From: an uncultured Eubacteriales bacterium
GTDB taxonomy: Bacteria > Bacillota > Clostridia > Oscillospirales > Acutalibacteraceae
DNA length: 34,409 nucleotides
Reading direction: 5' to 3'
NCBI GenBank assembly: GCA_934486755.1
Contig: CAKSQT010000012.1
Span: forward strand, 1 to 34,409
Shown here: positions 13,449-20,897 of the stretch, piece by piece
Numbering within the stretch: position 1 is the stretch's first letter
Layout of the letters: each line of letters begins with the position of its first letter
Position numbers and translations under genes: made by a program
Notes under the pieces: generated by a model
Databases searched by the model: none
What the model was told of the DNA's origin: nothing
Seen by the model: only the letters and a program-made list of their open reading frames with translations

Positions 13449-13657
13449 AAATTAGAGTTTAGCAGAAAAAATAAGATTGATACACCCGCCTCCCTCTGAC
13501 GAGGGAGGTGGATTTTTGCGTAAGCAAAAAGACGGAGGGAGAGACAAATTCCGCATAAAAACACGGTTTTTTCTCTCCCTCAGTCAACTGCGTTGACAGC
13601 TCCCTCGTCAGAGGGCGCCAATGGCATTTTCAATTTTATTATCGCTAAACTCTAATT
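13449..13657 (+). repeat. MITE-like repeat, long form (about 209 bp)
   Basis: Same ends as the 12771 copy (AATTAGAGTTTAGC and its complement). The interior is a chain of short hairpins: CCCTC-TGAC-GAGGG, TTTTGC-GTAA-GCAAAA, GTCAAC-TGC-GTTGAC and CCCTC-GTCA-GAGGG. Hairpin chains of this type are widespread non-coding repeats in gut Clostridia. No coding potential. Confidence 0.8.
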
Positions 13658-13757
13658 ATTTATCCCGTTAAACGGATATTTTAATTACGCATTACGCATT
13701 ATTATAGGTGCGAAGCACACCGACATCTAATATCTAACGTCTAAAATCTAACGTCTA
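13658..13757 (-). repeat. Right outer module of composite repeat element
   Basis: This is the inverted counterpart of 12677-12770. It contains TTAATTACGCATTACGCATT (13681-13700) and a run of TTAGANN heptads on the minus strand (13757-13725: TTAGACG, TTAGATT, TTAGACG, TTAGATA, TTAGATG). The last two codons and the TAG stop of the gene at 13748 are inside the heptads. Confidence 0.75.
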
Positions 13758-14401
13758 AATTTGGCTTCAAGGACAAAACTTACAATTACCGCAACAGCCG
13801 CAAGCGACAGTACGCATATCACCGCCACAAGCGCAAAACCGCTTTTATTTTCCGAAGTATCGGTCAGAAAATCGGGCGATTTCAGGCTTTCAAAAACGGT
13901 TTTTGTATAATCGGTGCTTTCGTCCTTTGCGGTGTAGAACGCAAGGGTGTATATCTGTTCATCGGCTACGGTAATGTAGCGGATAAGCGTGTATTCGCCG
14001 CCGCTGTCCGAAAGGGTTTCCTCGGTTCGGATAAACTTTTGACCGCCGTTTTCGGCAATTTCACATTGCGATTTGTCAAGCCCCGTCATTTCGGGCGCAA
14101 GGGAGAGTATACTGCTGTCTTCAAGCAGGGAAATATTTCCGACATTTTCGGAAAATTTGCTTTTTACCGCGCTTATTCGTATCTGCTTTGTGTTTTTTTC
14201 GTTCACGGCGGTATAAATTATGCCGTTTTCGGAGCAGTAGTTGTTTAACTCCTCCGTACTCATACCAAGAATTTCGGCAACGTCATCGGTATCGTCCTTA
14301 AATTCGGAACCGACGGTTACGGCCGCCTTAGCGCCGCCGAATACCGTTATTATAAACATAAACGCAACGAATAAAACCGTGCACAACAGTCTTTTTTTCA
14401 T
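13748..14401 (-). CDS. Membrane protein with signal peptide and C-terminal anchor, unknown function
   Basis: 217 residues. The N-terminus (KKRLLCTVLFVAFMFIITVF then GGAKAA) is a signal peptide or signal anchor. About 160 outward-facing residues follow, then a C-terminal helix (GFALVAVICVLSLAAVAVIV) and a short basic tail. No family recognised. An in-frame GTG at 14410 overlaps the folD stop, but GGGTGA stands five bases before the ATG at 14401, which I prefer. It is the last gene of the ymfF-ymfH-lgt-folD run. The C-terminal KFRR and stop codon come from the TTAGANN repeat, suggesting that the original end of the gene was replaced. Confidence 0.75.
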   Translation of the reverse strand: MKKRLLCTVLFVAFMFIITVFGGAKAAVTVGSEFKDDTDDVAEILGMSTEELNNYCSENGIIYTAVNEKNTKQIRISAVKSKFSENVGNISLLEDSSILSLAPEMTGLDKSQCEIAENGGQKFIRTEETLSDSGGEYTLIRYITVADEQIYTLAFYTAKDESTDYTKTVFESLKSPDFLTDTSENKSGFALVAVICVLSLAAVAVIVSFVLEAKFRR

Positions 14402-14406
14402 ATATT

Positions 14407-15261
14407 TCACCCGTCTATACCGTTTTGCCTTTTTGCCGCCGTAAGCGTGTTCTGCATAAGCATTGCTATCGTCATAGGTCCTACGCCGCCTGGCACGGGA
14501 GTTATTGCCGCCGCTTTTTTGCTGACGTTTTCAAAGTCAACATCGCCGCACAGCTTTCCGTTTTCTCGGTTCATACCTACGTCGATTACAACCGCACCGT
14601 CCTTAACCATATCGGCGGTTATAAAGCGCGCCTTTCCCACAGCTGCGACAAGTATATCGGCGGTAAGGCATATTTCTTTTAAGTTTTTCGTCCTTGAATG
14701 GCATATTGTGACGGTGCCGTTTTTATGTAACAAAAGCATTGACATCGGCTTTCCGACAATGTTTGAACGACCTACGACCACGCAATGCTTGCCCTCGGGG
14801 TCAATTCCGCTGCTTTTGAGCAGCTCCATTATTCCCGCAGGGGTGCAGGGAACAAAATCATAATCGCCTATCATTATTTTGCCGACATTAACGGGGTGAA
14901 AAGCGTCAACGTCCTTTTTCGGGTCTATTGAGTTTATTATCAGCTTTTCGTCAAGGTGCTTCGGGAGCGGAAGCTGGCAGAGTATGCCGTTAATGCTCGG
15001 CTTTTTGTTGAGCATATCTATAAGCGCCAACAGCTCCTCCTCGGTTGTGTCGGCTGGCAGGGCGTACTCCTCGGAAATAAAACCGACAGCCTCGCAAGCC
15101 TTTTTCTTGTTTGCGACATAGACCTTTGAAGCGGGATCCTCACCCACGATTATGACCGCAAGTCCTGCCGAAACGCCTTTTTGCTTTAACTGCTCGGTTT
15201 CCCTGCGCACACGTTCTTTTACCTCGGCTGAAACCGCCTTGCCGTCAATTATCTTGCTCAT
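14407..15261 (-). CDS. folD: Methylenetetrahydrofolate dehydrogenase / cyclohydrolase
   Basis: 284 residues, full length. FolD oxidises 5,10-methylene-THF with NADP and hydrolyses the product to 10-formyl-THF in the cytoplasm. Visible motifs: SKVYVANKKKACEAVGF (Y-x3-K catalytic pair), GILCQLPLPKHLDEK, DVDAFHPVNVG, the dinucleotide loop VVVGRSNIVGKPMSMLL and ITPVPGGVGPMTIAMLMQNT. Its start overlaps the end of lgt by 17 bases, a sign of one operon. Confidence 0.97.
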   Translation of the reverse strand: MSKIIDGKAVSAEVKERVRRETEQLKQKGVSAGLAVIIVGEDPASKVYVANKKKACEAVGFISEEYALPADTTEEELLALIDMLNKKPSINGILCQLPLPKHLDEKLIINSIDPKKDVDAFHPVNVGKIMIGDYDFVPCTPAGIMELLKSSGIDPEGKHCVVVGRSNIVGKPMSMLLLHKNGTVTICHSRTKNLKEICLTADILVAAVGKARFITADMVKDGAVVIDVGMNRENGKLCGDVDFENVSKKAAAITPVPGGVGPMTIAMLMQNTLTAAKRQNGIDG

Positions 15262-16138
15262 TTTCTTCCTCCTGTGTTTCCTCCGCTATAACGGGTACAT
15301 ATTCCGCAGTTTCATCTGATTTGCGGTATTTTTTCTCAAACACGACAATCAAAACCGCGCCCGTTATGCAAAGCATCGCCGATAAAAGGCTTGATACGCG
15401 CAGTCTGCCTATCATAAGACTGTCGGTGCGGATAAGCTCCAAAAATGTGCGCTCAAAGCCGTACCAAACGCAGTACATAAGCGAGGTTTCGCCGCTGAAA
15501 CGGCGTTTTTTGCTTAAATGATTTATTATGAAAAATCCCGCAATGCACCAAATTGACTCATACAAAAAACAGGGGTGAACAAGTCCGTTTGAGCCCATTT
15601 CGCTTGCGACCTTTGAGCTGGTCATACCCCACCAGCTGCTGCCTGTGAATGTTCCGTATGCCTCTTGGTTGAAGAAGTTGCCCCAACGCCCGATGCCCTG
15701 TCCTATCAGAAATCCGAGAACGGCAATATCGAACATATCGAGAATGTTGATTTTAAGTATCTTACAGGCGATAAAGCCCGCGGCAAACGCGCCGATAACT
15801 CCGCCGTAAATGGCAAGCCCCGCAAAGCCTGAGGAGTCCCCGAATCCGAAAAAGTCGCCTATGCCGTTTAGCTTTTCCCCGTCGAAAATCACGTAGTATG
15901 TGCGCGCGCTGAGTATCGAAACGGGCGTGGCGATAAGAACCACGTCAAGCATTTTGTCGGTATTAAGATTGAACCTTTCGGAATTCTTAACCGCGAAAAT
16001 AAGCGCCAACAAAAAGCCGCAGGCGATAATTATTCCGTACCAATAAATGTCCCACCCGTTTTCGCCGAGCGGTATTCTGAACGCCACGGGATTGAGGTGC
16101 ATTTTTATGCCGAAGATAGTAACGTCGTATCCTGTCAT
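15245..16138 (-). CDS. lgt: Prolipoprotein diacylglyceryl transferase
   Basis: 297 residues with about seven membrane helices. Lgt moves the diacylglyceryl group from phosphatidylglycerol to the lipobox cysteine of prelipoproteins. The signature GQGIGRWGNFFNQEAYG is present with its essential arginine, as is the C-terminal LMYCVWYGFERTFLELIRTD. The spot where E. coli has the HGG motif reads LAIYGGVIG, a Tyr variant also seen in other Firmicutes. The C-terminal tail is acidic. It starts 12 bases after ymfH with AAAGGAAG as ribosome binding site. Confidence 0.96.
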   Translation of the reverse strand: MTGYDVTIFGIKMHLNPVAFRIPLGENGWDIYWYGIIIACGFLLALIFAVKNSERFNLNTDKMLDVVLIATPVSILSARTYYVIFDGEKLNGIGDFFGFGDSSGFAGLAIYGGVIGAFAAGFIACKILKINILDMFDIAVLGFLIGQGIGRWGNFFNQEAYGTFTGSSWWGMTSSKVASEMGSNGLVHPCFLYESIWCIAGFFIINHLSKKRRFSGETSLMYCVWYGFERTFLELIRTDSLMIGRLRVSSLLSAMLCITGAVLIVVFEKKYRKSDETAEYVPVIAEETQEEENEQDN

Positions 16139-16150
16139 AACAAACTTCCT

Positions 16151-17419
16151 TTATTTATTTTTCGGTTTTATAACCGAAAGAACGGTCTTTTCGCCGTCAA
16201 GCAGGCTCAGCCGCTTGTAAACGTCCTCAACCGTTACCGATTTGAGGTATTTTATCTCGTCAAACAGGTTGTAGCCGAACATAGCGCAGTCGATAAGCTG
16301 CATAGCGATTCCCTCAACGTTGTTGAAACGTCTTATCGCGTCGCCGTACATACCGCACCTCACCGCGGAAAACAGCTTTTTGTCGATACCCTCCGTTTTA
16401 AGGCGCTCAACCTCTTTTTTAATTTCCTCGGCGACCCTTTCGGGGTTTGACGATTCGCCGTCAAAAATTACCGCCGCATAGCCGTTACCCGTGAAATATT
16501 CGCTTGAAAACTCGTCGTTTATAAGCCCCTCCTCCACAAGGCGCTTATAAAGCGGCGAAGAATCGCCCGCGATTATTTCAAGCAGTATCGCGGTGTGTAT
16601 CTTTTCTTTGAGCGTTCTCTCGGGCGCCGAAACAGGCTCCTTGTAGCCGAAGCAGAACATAGGCATTGCCACTTCAAGCGCCTGTTCGGTGTATTGCTGT
16701 GCAACGCCGTCGGGTTCGTCCGCGGGTATTCTTTCTATGCTTATAGGCTCGTTAGGTATCACAGCCGATTCTATCTGCTTCAAGACCTTTTCGCTGTTTA
16801 CGTTTCCCGCTATACATATAAACATATTCGAGGGGTTGTAAAAAGTGTTGTAGCACTTGTATAAAAGGTTGTGGTCTATCTGGGCTATCGAATCGACAGT
16901 CCCCGCAATGTCTATGCGCACGGGGTGGTTTTTATACATCGCCGAGAGCATATTGAACATAACCCGCCAGGACGGGCTGTCGTCATACATACGTATTTCC
17001 TGACCGATAATTCCCTGTTCCTTTTGAACGGTCTGCTCGGTGAAATAGGGCGACTGAACAAAGTTAAGCAGTATCGCAAGATTGTCATAAAATCTGTCCG
17101 AGCAGGAGAAAAGATAGCAGGTGCGGTCAAACGAGGTAAAGGCGTTTGCGTATCCGCCCGTTTCGGCGTAGCGCGTGAATGCGTCGCCGTCCTCGCTTTC
17201 AAACAGCTTATGCTCCAAAAAATGCGCTATTCCCTCGGGAACGCTGAGTGTTTCGCCGTTTGCAGTAAAGCAGGTGTCGATAGAGCCGTACTTCGTTCCG
17301 AAAACGGCATAAGCCGAGCTGTATTGCGGCTTTTCGAGAATGTATATTTTAAGTCCGCAGTCAAGCTCCGCTTTTATATAGCTTTCGCCTATCTCGCTGT
17401 CAAAACGCTGTTTTATCAT
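16151..17419 (-). CDS. ymfH: M16 family zinc peptidase, YmfH-like
   Basis: 422 residues. The inverted zinc motif HFLEH (His66-Glu69-His70) is intact, with the distal glutamate region QEQGIIGQEIRMYDD-like (EQGIIGQEIRMYDD) further on. The N-terminal catalytic half and a C-terminal half of the same fold are both present. Bacillus subtilis YmfH with YmfF is required for 5-aminopentanol modification of elongation factor P; M16 enzymes often work as such pairs. The upstream partner overlaps it by four bases. Which substrate it cuts here is not shown by the sequence. Confidence 0.9.
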   Translation of the reverse strand: MIKQRFDSEIGESYIKAELDCGLKIYILEKPQYSSAYAVFGTKYGSIDTCFTANGETLSVPEGIAHFLEHKLFESEDGDAFTRYAETGGYANAFTSFDRTCYLFSCSDRFYDNLAILLNFVQSPYFTEQTVQKEQGIIGQEIRMYDDSPSWRVMFNMLSAMYKNHPVRIDIAGTVDSIAQIDHNLLYKCYNTFYNPSNMFICIAGNVNSEKVLKQIESAVIPNEPISIERIPADEPDGVAQQYTEQALEVAMPMFCFGYKEPVSAPERTLKEKIHTAILLEIIAGDSSPLYKRLVEEGLINDEFSSEYFTGNGYAAVIFDGESSNPERVAEEIKKEVERLKTEGIDKKLFSAVRCGMYGDAIRRFNNVEGIAMQLIDCAMFGYNLFDEIKYLKSVTVEDVYKRLSLLDGEKTVLSVIKPKNK

Positions 17420-18696
17420 TTTTCGTCCTCCTTCGGAAGAAGCCTGTAAACCGTGTTAAGATGTATGCCGTTTGCGGCGGCGATAACGTCGTCTCTGGTT
17501 ATTTGGGAAATTTTCGCCGCAATATCGTCGGGCGAGCAGAGCGCGCCGTTATACACCTTTAACGCATACCACAAATCAAGTGAATTTTGACTGTCGTTAT
17601 AGGTTTTAAGCGAATCGGCAATGCTCTTTAAAGAGGAGCTGTATTCAAAGTCGCCGAACTCGCCCTTTTTCATTATTTCAAGCTGATTTAATATTTCGTT
17701 CCGCGCTTTTTGAGCATTCTCGGTCTCAACGCCCGATTCAACCGTCAAAAGCCCCTTCTGGCGGACGGAGGAAGCCGAGCAGTAGTAGCACAGGCTCATT
17801 TTTTCACGCACGTTTTCAAAAAGACGGGAGTAAGGTCCGCCGCCGAAAATATCGCACATAACCATTAACGGGAGCGTTTCGCTGTCGTCCCCCGCCATAT
17901 CGGAAGAAAAGCCCATAACGAGCTTGCCTTGGCTTACGTCCATACGCTCGGTTATTTCGAGCGGTTCGGGTCGGAGCGCGGTTTTGTCGCACTTGAAGCA
18001 ATCGGTTATGTCGGTGCGTTCTACCGATGAAAAATAGCCTTTGATAACGTCAAAAAATCCGTCGGGCACGGCGGCGCCTATAACGTTTACTCGGACGTAG
18101 GCGTTTGAAAGCATACGCTTCCACGCGCTGTAAAGGCTGGAACCCGTTATGGTAAGCACATCGTCCTCGGTTCCGCACTTCGGCACGCCGTACGCCTTTC
18201 CTTTATACATTTCGCTTATGAGTCTGTTTTTGGCGTAGATACGCTTCTCGCTTACTTCGCTGCGGATATGCTCCACCGCCTTGCGCTTTTCACGGGCAAG
18301 ATCCTCGGTGAAAAACGCTTCGTTCTCGGTCTTGGGGTCGAAAACAAGGTCAAGCAAAAGCTCGCTCGCCTGCTTTATGAGGGATTCGTTTTCAAACGTA
18401 AACCTGTCGTTTATGACCGAAATTCCCATACGCAAAAGCTGGCAGTCGCCCGACTTTTCAACGCTTGCTTCAAGCTGAGCGCCGTAAAGACGGTTCAGCT
18501 TGTAGTTAAGCCGCGAAAAATCGGGATATTTTTTACTGCACGTGGTGAGAATAAAGGGTAGCAGGGCATACTCCGCCGCCGTATCGCTCGCGAGCGGCAA
18601 AAAGAAGTTGAAAGAAATTTTTGTGGTATTAAAACGCACGTTTTTGACAAACAGCCCCTCGGCGCCGTCTGCCAGATTAATGATTTTTCCGGACAT
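17416..18696 (-). CDS. ymfF: M16 family peptidase-like partner, YmfF-like
   Basis: 426 residues. The fold matches M16 (SDTAAEYALLPFILTTCSKK, later FGGGPYSRLFENVREKMSLC), but the HxxEH zinc motif is missing, as in YmfF, so this is probably the non-catalytic partner. A TTG six codons upstream is in frame, but GCGGAGGAA lies directly before the ATG at 18696. Overlap of four bases with ymfH. The minus-strand extended -10 TGGTATACT (18756-18748) is a likely promoter for the whole ymfF-ymfH-lgt-folD operon. Confidence 0.88.
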   Translation of the reverse strand: MSGKIINLADGAEGLFVKNVRFNTTKISFNFFLPLASDTAAEYALLPFILTTCSKKYPDFSRLNYKLNRLYGAQLEASVEKSGDCQLLRMGISVINDRFTFENESLIKQASELLLDLVFDPKTENEAFFTEDLAREKRKAVEHIRSEVSEKRIYAKNRLISEMYKGKAYGVPKCGTEDDVLTITGSSLYSAWKRMLSNAYVRVNVIGAAVPDGFFDVIKGYFSSVERTDITDCFKCDKTALRPEPLEITERMDVSQGKLVMGFSSDMAGDDSETLPLMVMCDIFGGGPYSRLFENVREKMSLCYYCSASSVRQKGLLTVESGVETENAQKARNEILNQLEIMKKGEFGDFEYSSSLKSIADSLKTYNDSQNSLDLWYALKVYNGALCSPDDIAAKISQITRDDVIAAANGIHLNTVYRLLPKEDEK

Positions 18697-18747
18697 AGTA
18701 TTCCTCCGCGTCAAAATCTTGATAGATAAAATAATCTATATATGATA

Positions 18748-18756
18748 AGTATACCA
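18748..18756 (-). promoter_or_regulatory. Extended -10 promoter of the ymfF operon
   Basis: Minus strand TGGTATACT combines an extended TG motif with a good -10 (TATACT, 18753-18748). No good -35 at 17 bases. Confidence 0.5.
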
Positions 18757-18785
18757 CAACAATCCGCGCAATTCCACAATAAAAT

Positions 18786-18814
18786 TTGCAAAATGGGCGG
18801 TATTATGTTATTAT
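18786..18814 (+). promoter_or_regulatory. Promoter of the cardiolipin synthase gene
   Basis: TTGCAA (18786-18791), 17 bases, TATTAT (18809-18814), 33 bases before the chosen TTG start. Confidence 0.5.
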
Positions 18815-18847
18815 ACTGTCATATTGATATATCGGGGCGGTGAAAAT

Positions 18848-20386
18848 TTGGATATTAAGGTAGAACACAAGCGCGGTATAAGAATACAGACAAGAATTAT
18901 TGTGTCCGCCTTGCTCCTTTTGTTGCAGATAGTTTTTCTGTTTTTTGCGGTTTACAGCCTTTCAAAGAGCTATTTTTGGGTATACACCGCGTCGGTTATA
19001 GCGGGTATAATATTGGTTATTTATATAGTCAACCGCAGGGGTAATCCCAGCTATAAAATAACGTGGATAATATTTATACTCATTTTCCCGATATTCGGAA
19101 TATCGGTTTATCTGCTTTGGGGCGGCGGCAGAGTTATGCCCCACAAGCGCAAAAAAATGATGAAGTGCGAGCGGCGGTATAAGCCGTATCTCAACAAGGA
19201 CGAAAATCTTCGCAACAAATTAAGATATTACGACGTTCTTCATTCCCGTCAGGCGGATTATCTTGCGGGGGAGAGCGGCTATCCTCTTTACAACAACACC
19301 TCTACCGAGTTTTTGGCCCCTGGGGAAAAGTTTTTGCCCCGTTTTCTTGAAGAGCTTGAAAAAGCCGAAAAATATATATTTATCGAATTTTTTATCCTTG
19401 CCGAAGGCTATATGTGGGACAGGATACACGAAATACTTAAAAGGAAAGCCGCCGAGGGCGTGGAAATACGTATAATATTTGACGATTTCGGTTCCATAAA
19501 GCGCCAGCATAAGGATTTTATAGTCCGCCTGCGGTCGGAGGGTATGCGCGTTTCGGTCTTCAATCCGATAGGCCCCACAATGAATATATTTATGAACAAC
19601 CGCAACCACAGGAAAATAGTGGTTATAGACGGCAAGGTTGCCGTCACGGGCGGACTTAACATCGGCGACGAATACATCAATAAAATAGAGCGCTTCGGCA
19701 AATGGCTTGACTGCGCCGTCATAATCAAGGGCGACGCCGTTAGGAGCTTTCTTGTAATGTTCTGCTGTATGTGGGAATTTACCACGGACAAGAGAATAGA
19801 AATAGAAAAATATATCGCAAACGCGCCCGCTGAGAGCGAGGGCTTTGTCCTGCCGTACTGCGACGACCCGTTGAACGAGCGCAATCCCGCCGAGGGTATT
19901 TATATGCAGATACTCAACACGGCGCAGGAGTATGTTTATATCGCATCGCCCTATCTGATAATAGATAACAGTATGATAAACACACTTAAAATGGCGGCAA
20001 GGTCGGGCATAGACGTACGTATAATAACCCCGTATATACCCGATAAGTGGTACGTTCACCCCGTCACAAGGTATAATTATCTTGAACTGCTTGAAGCGGG
20101 TATAAGAATATATGAGTATACCCCTGGTTTCATTCATTCAAAGCTCTTTGTTTCGGACGATATGGTCGCAACCGTCGGCACGGTCAATATGGACTACCGC
20201 AGCTTCGCGCTTCACTTTGAATGCGGCGCGTGGATATGCGATAACGACACCGTAATAGACATAAGGGACCATTTGAAAGAGGTTATGGAGCAGTCGAAAG
20301 AAATAACCCTTGCAAAGTGGCGCAAACGCAAGACGGGCGAAAGGCTTAAACAGGCAATTCTTCATCTTTTCGCGCCGTTTATGTAG
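18848..20386 (+). CDS. cls: Cardiolipin synthase (phospholipase D superfamily)
   Basis: 512 residues from a TTG start at 18848 that follows GGGGCGGTGA; an earlier in-frame TTG at 18824 is before that site. Two membrane helices fill residues about 15-90 (ALLLLLQIVFLFFAVYSLSK; ASVIAGIILVIYIVN) with a third near WIIFILIFPIFG. Two HKD motifs are complete: NHRKIVVIDGKVAVTGGLNI and HSKLFVSDDMVATVGTVNMD. The enzyme condenses two phosphatidylglycerols into cardiolipin at the membrane. Length and layout match other clostridial Cls proteins. It stands alone, with the promoter of the next small gene starting one base after its stop codon. Confidence 0.95.
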   Translation: MDIKVEHKRGIRIQTRIIVSALLLLLQIVFLFFAVYSLSKSYFWVYTASVIAGIILVIYIVNRRGNPSYKITWIIFILIFPIFGISVYLLWGGGRVMPHKRKKMMKCERRYKPYLNKDENLRNKLRYYDVLHSRQADYLAGESGYPLYNNTSTEFLAPGEKFLPRFLEELEKAEKYIFIEFFILAEGYMWDRIHEILKRKAAEGVEIRIIFDDFGSIKRQHKDFIVRLRSEGMRVSVFNPIGPTMNIFMNNRNHRKIVVIDGKVAVTGGLNIGDEYINKIERFGKWLDCAVIIKGDAVRSFLVMFCCMWEFTTDKRIEIEKYIANAPAESEGFVLPYCDDPLNERNPAEGIYMQILNTAQEYVYIASPYLIIDNSMINTLKMAARSGIDVRIITPYIPDKWYVHPVTRYNYLELLEAGIRIYEYTPGFIHSKLFVSDDMVATVGTVNMDYRSFALHFECGAWICDNDTVIDIRDHLKEVMEQSKEITLAKWRKRKTGERLKQAILHLFAPFM

Positions 20387-20415
20387 TTGACATAATACTT
20401 AAAATCTGGTATAAT
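20387..20415 (+). promoter_or_regulatory. Perfect consensus promoter of a 47-residue gene
   Basis: TTGACA (20387-20392), 17 bases, TATAAT (20410-20415), beginning one base after the cls stop. It drives the small gene at 20446. Confidence 0.88.
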
Positions 20416-20445
20416 TTATCCGTATAAATGAAAGGTGGTTTTCGT

Positions 20446-20589
20446 ATGAAAGGTTTTTTGAAATTTATCGCTTCGCTTACCGCGGTTTTCGCGGTGTTTG
20501 TCGGCGCGCTCGCCGTGCTTGACGCGATTACAAACAAACATCGCATTAAGGGCGACTATCTTGAATGCGATGATACCGATTTTGAATAG
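20446..20589 (+). CDS. Small single-pass membrane peptide (47 residues)
   Basis: The reading frame gives MKGFLKFIASLTAVFAVFVG, continuing ALAVLDAITNKHRIKGDYLE and CDDTDFE, then TAG. It has one membrane helix (residues about 4-25), a short basic segment and an acidic, cysteine-containing tail. It has its own consensus promoter, AAAGGTGG seven bases before the ATG, and a terminator 10 bases after the stop, so it is a complete transcription unit. Similar short membrane proteins with an R-I-K-G-D-Y-x-E segment occur in other clostridia as far as I recall, with no known function. Confidence 0.8.
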   Translation: MKGFLKFIASLTAVFAVFVGALAVLDAITNKHRIKGDYLECDDTDFE

Positions 20590-20599
20590 TGCGACGTGT

Positions 20600-20632
20600 C
20601 CTCCCGATTTTTAAGGGAGGGCATTATTTTTG
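20600..20632 (+). terminator. Terminator of the 47-residue gene
   Basis: CCTCCC, a nine-base loop, GGGAGG, then GCATTATTTTT. A second nested pairing GGGC/GCCC spans the T-run. Confidence 0.8.
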
Positions 20633-20771
20633 CCCTTAATTTACTTTGTTATAATTTGAATTTGTTATTTTATTGTGATTAATTAATAATAAAATTGTCA
20701 AAAAAACGGTAAATTGACTTTTGATTAGTTAGATTGCACAAAAACAAAATAATTTTCAATACAGTATACTA

Positions 20772-20800
20772 CTTGAAAAGGTTTGCGGAATATTGTATTA
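20772..20800 (+). promoter_or_regulatory. Promoter of glgP
   Basis: TTGAAA (20772-20777), 17 bases, TATTAT (20795-20800). The transcript leader is about 90 bases long. Confidence 0.65.
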
Positions 20801-20828
20801 TATAATGGCAGATAATAATAATGTTCTG

Positions 20829-20853
20829 TTTCCTTTTAGCCGCTAAAAGGAAA
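20829..20853 (+). promoter_or_regulatory. Palindrome in the glgP leader
   Basis: TTTCCTTTTAGC and GCTAAAAGGAAA form a perfect 12-bp dyad around a single base, just downstream of the transcription start. No T-run follows, so it is more likely an operator or a stabilising leader hairpin than a terminator. Confidence 0.55.
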
Positions 20854-20897
20854 TTTAGTTTAAAGTATTTACATCAGCGGCAGAACGGAGAACAAAA

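Larger units (their letters stand above)
12677..13757. mobile_element. Composite repeat element with inverted outer modules, two MITE-like repeats and a small gene
   Basis: About 1.1 kb lies between the esterase (plus) and an orphan membrane-protein gene (minus). The outer 95-100 bases on each side are imperfect inverted copies. Inside each outer module is a MITE-like repeat (12771-12872 and 13449-13657) with the terminal repeat AATTAGAGTTTAGC; these two are in the same orientation. A 102-residue gene with its own promoter sits between them. There is no transposase, so if mobile it depends on one elsewhere. No clear target-site duplication was seen. Confidence 0.55.
20633..20897 (+). other. 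AT-rich leader region upstream of glgP
   Basis: No gene found. It holds the glgP promoter (20772-20800) and the leader palindrome (20829-20853); the part before 20770 shows no structure I can name. Confidence 0.5.

Noticed and set aside
13449..13657. Long MITE-like repeat as a CRISPR array or structured ncRNA gene
   Set aside because: The internal hairpins differ in sequence and spacing and there are no regular spacers; matched terminal repeats fit a MITE better.
12677..13757. An insertion sequence with its own transposase
   Set aside because: The only gene inside is 102 residues long and has no transposase motif.
19220..20137. 305-codon open frame on the minus strand opposite cls
   Set aside because: It is a mirror of the cardiolipin synthase frame with no recognisable domain or ribosome binding site; the plus frame has both HKD motifs.
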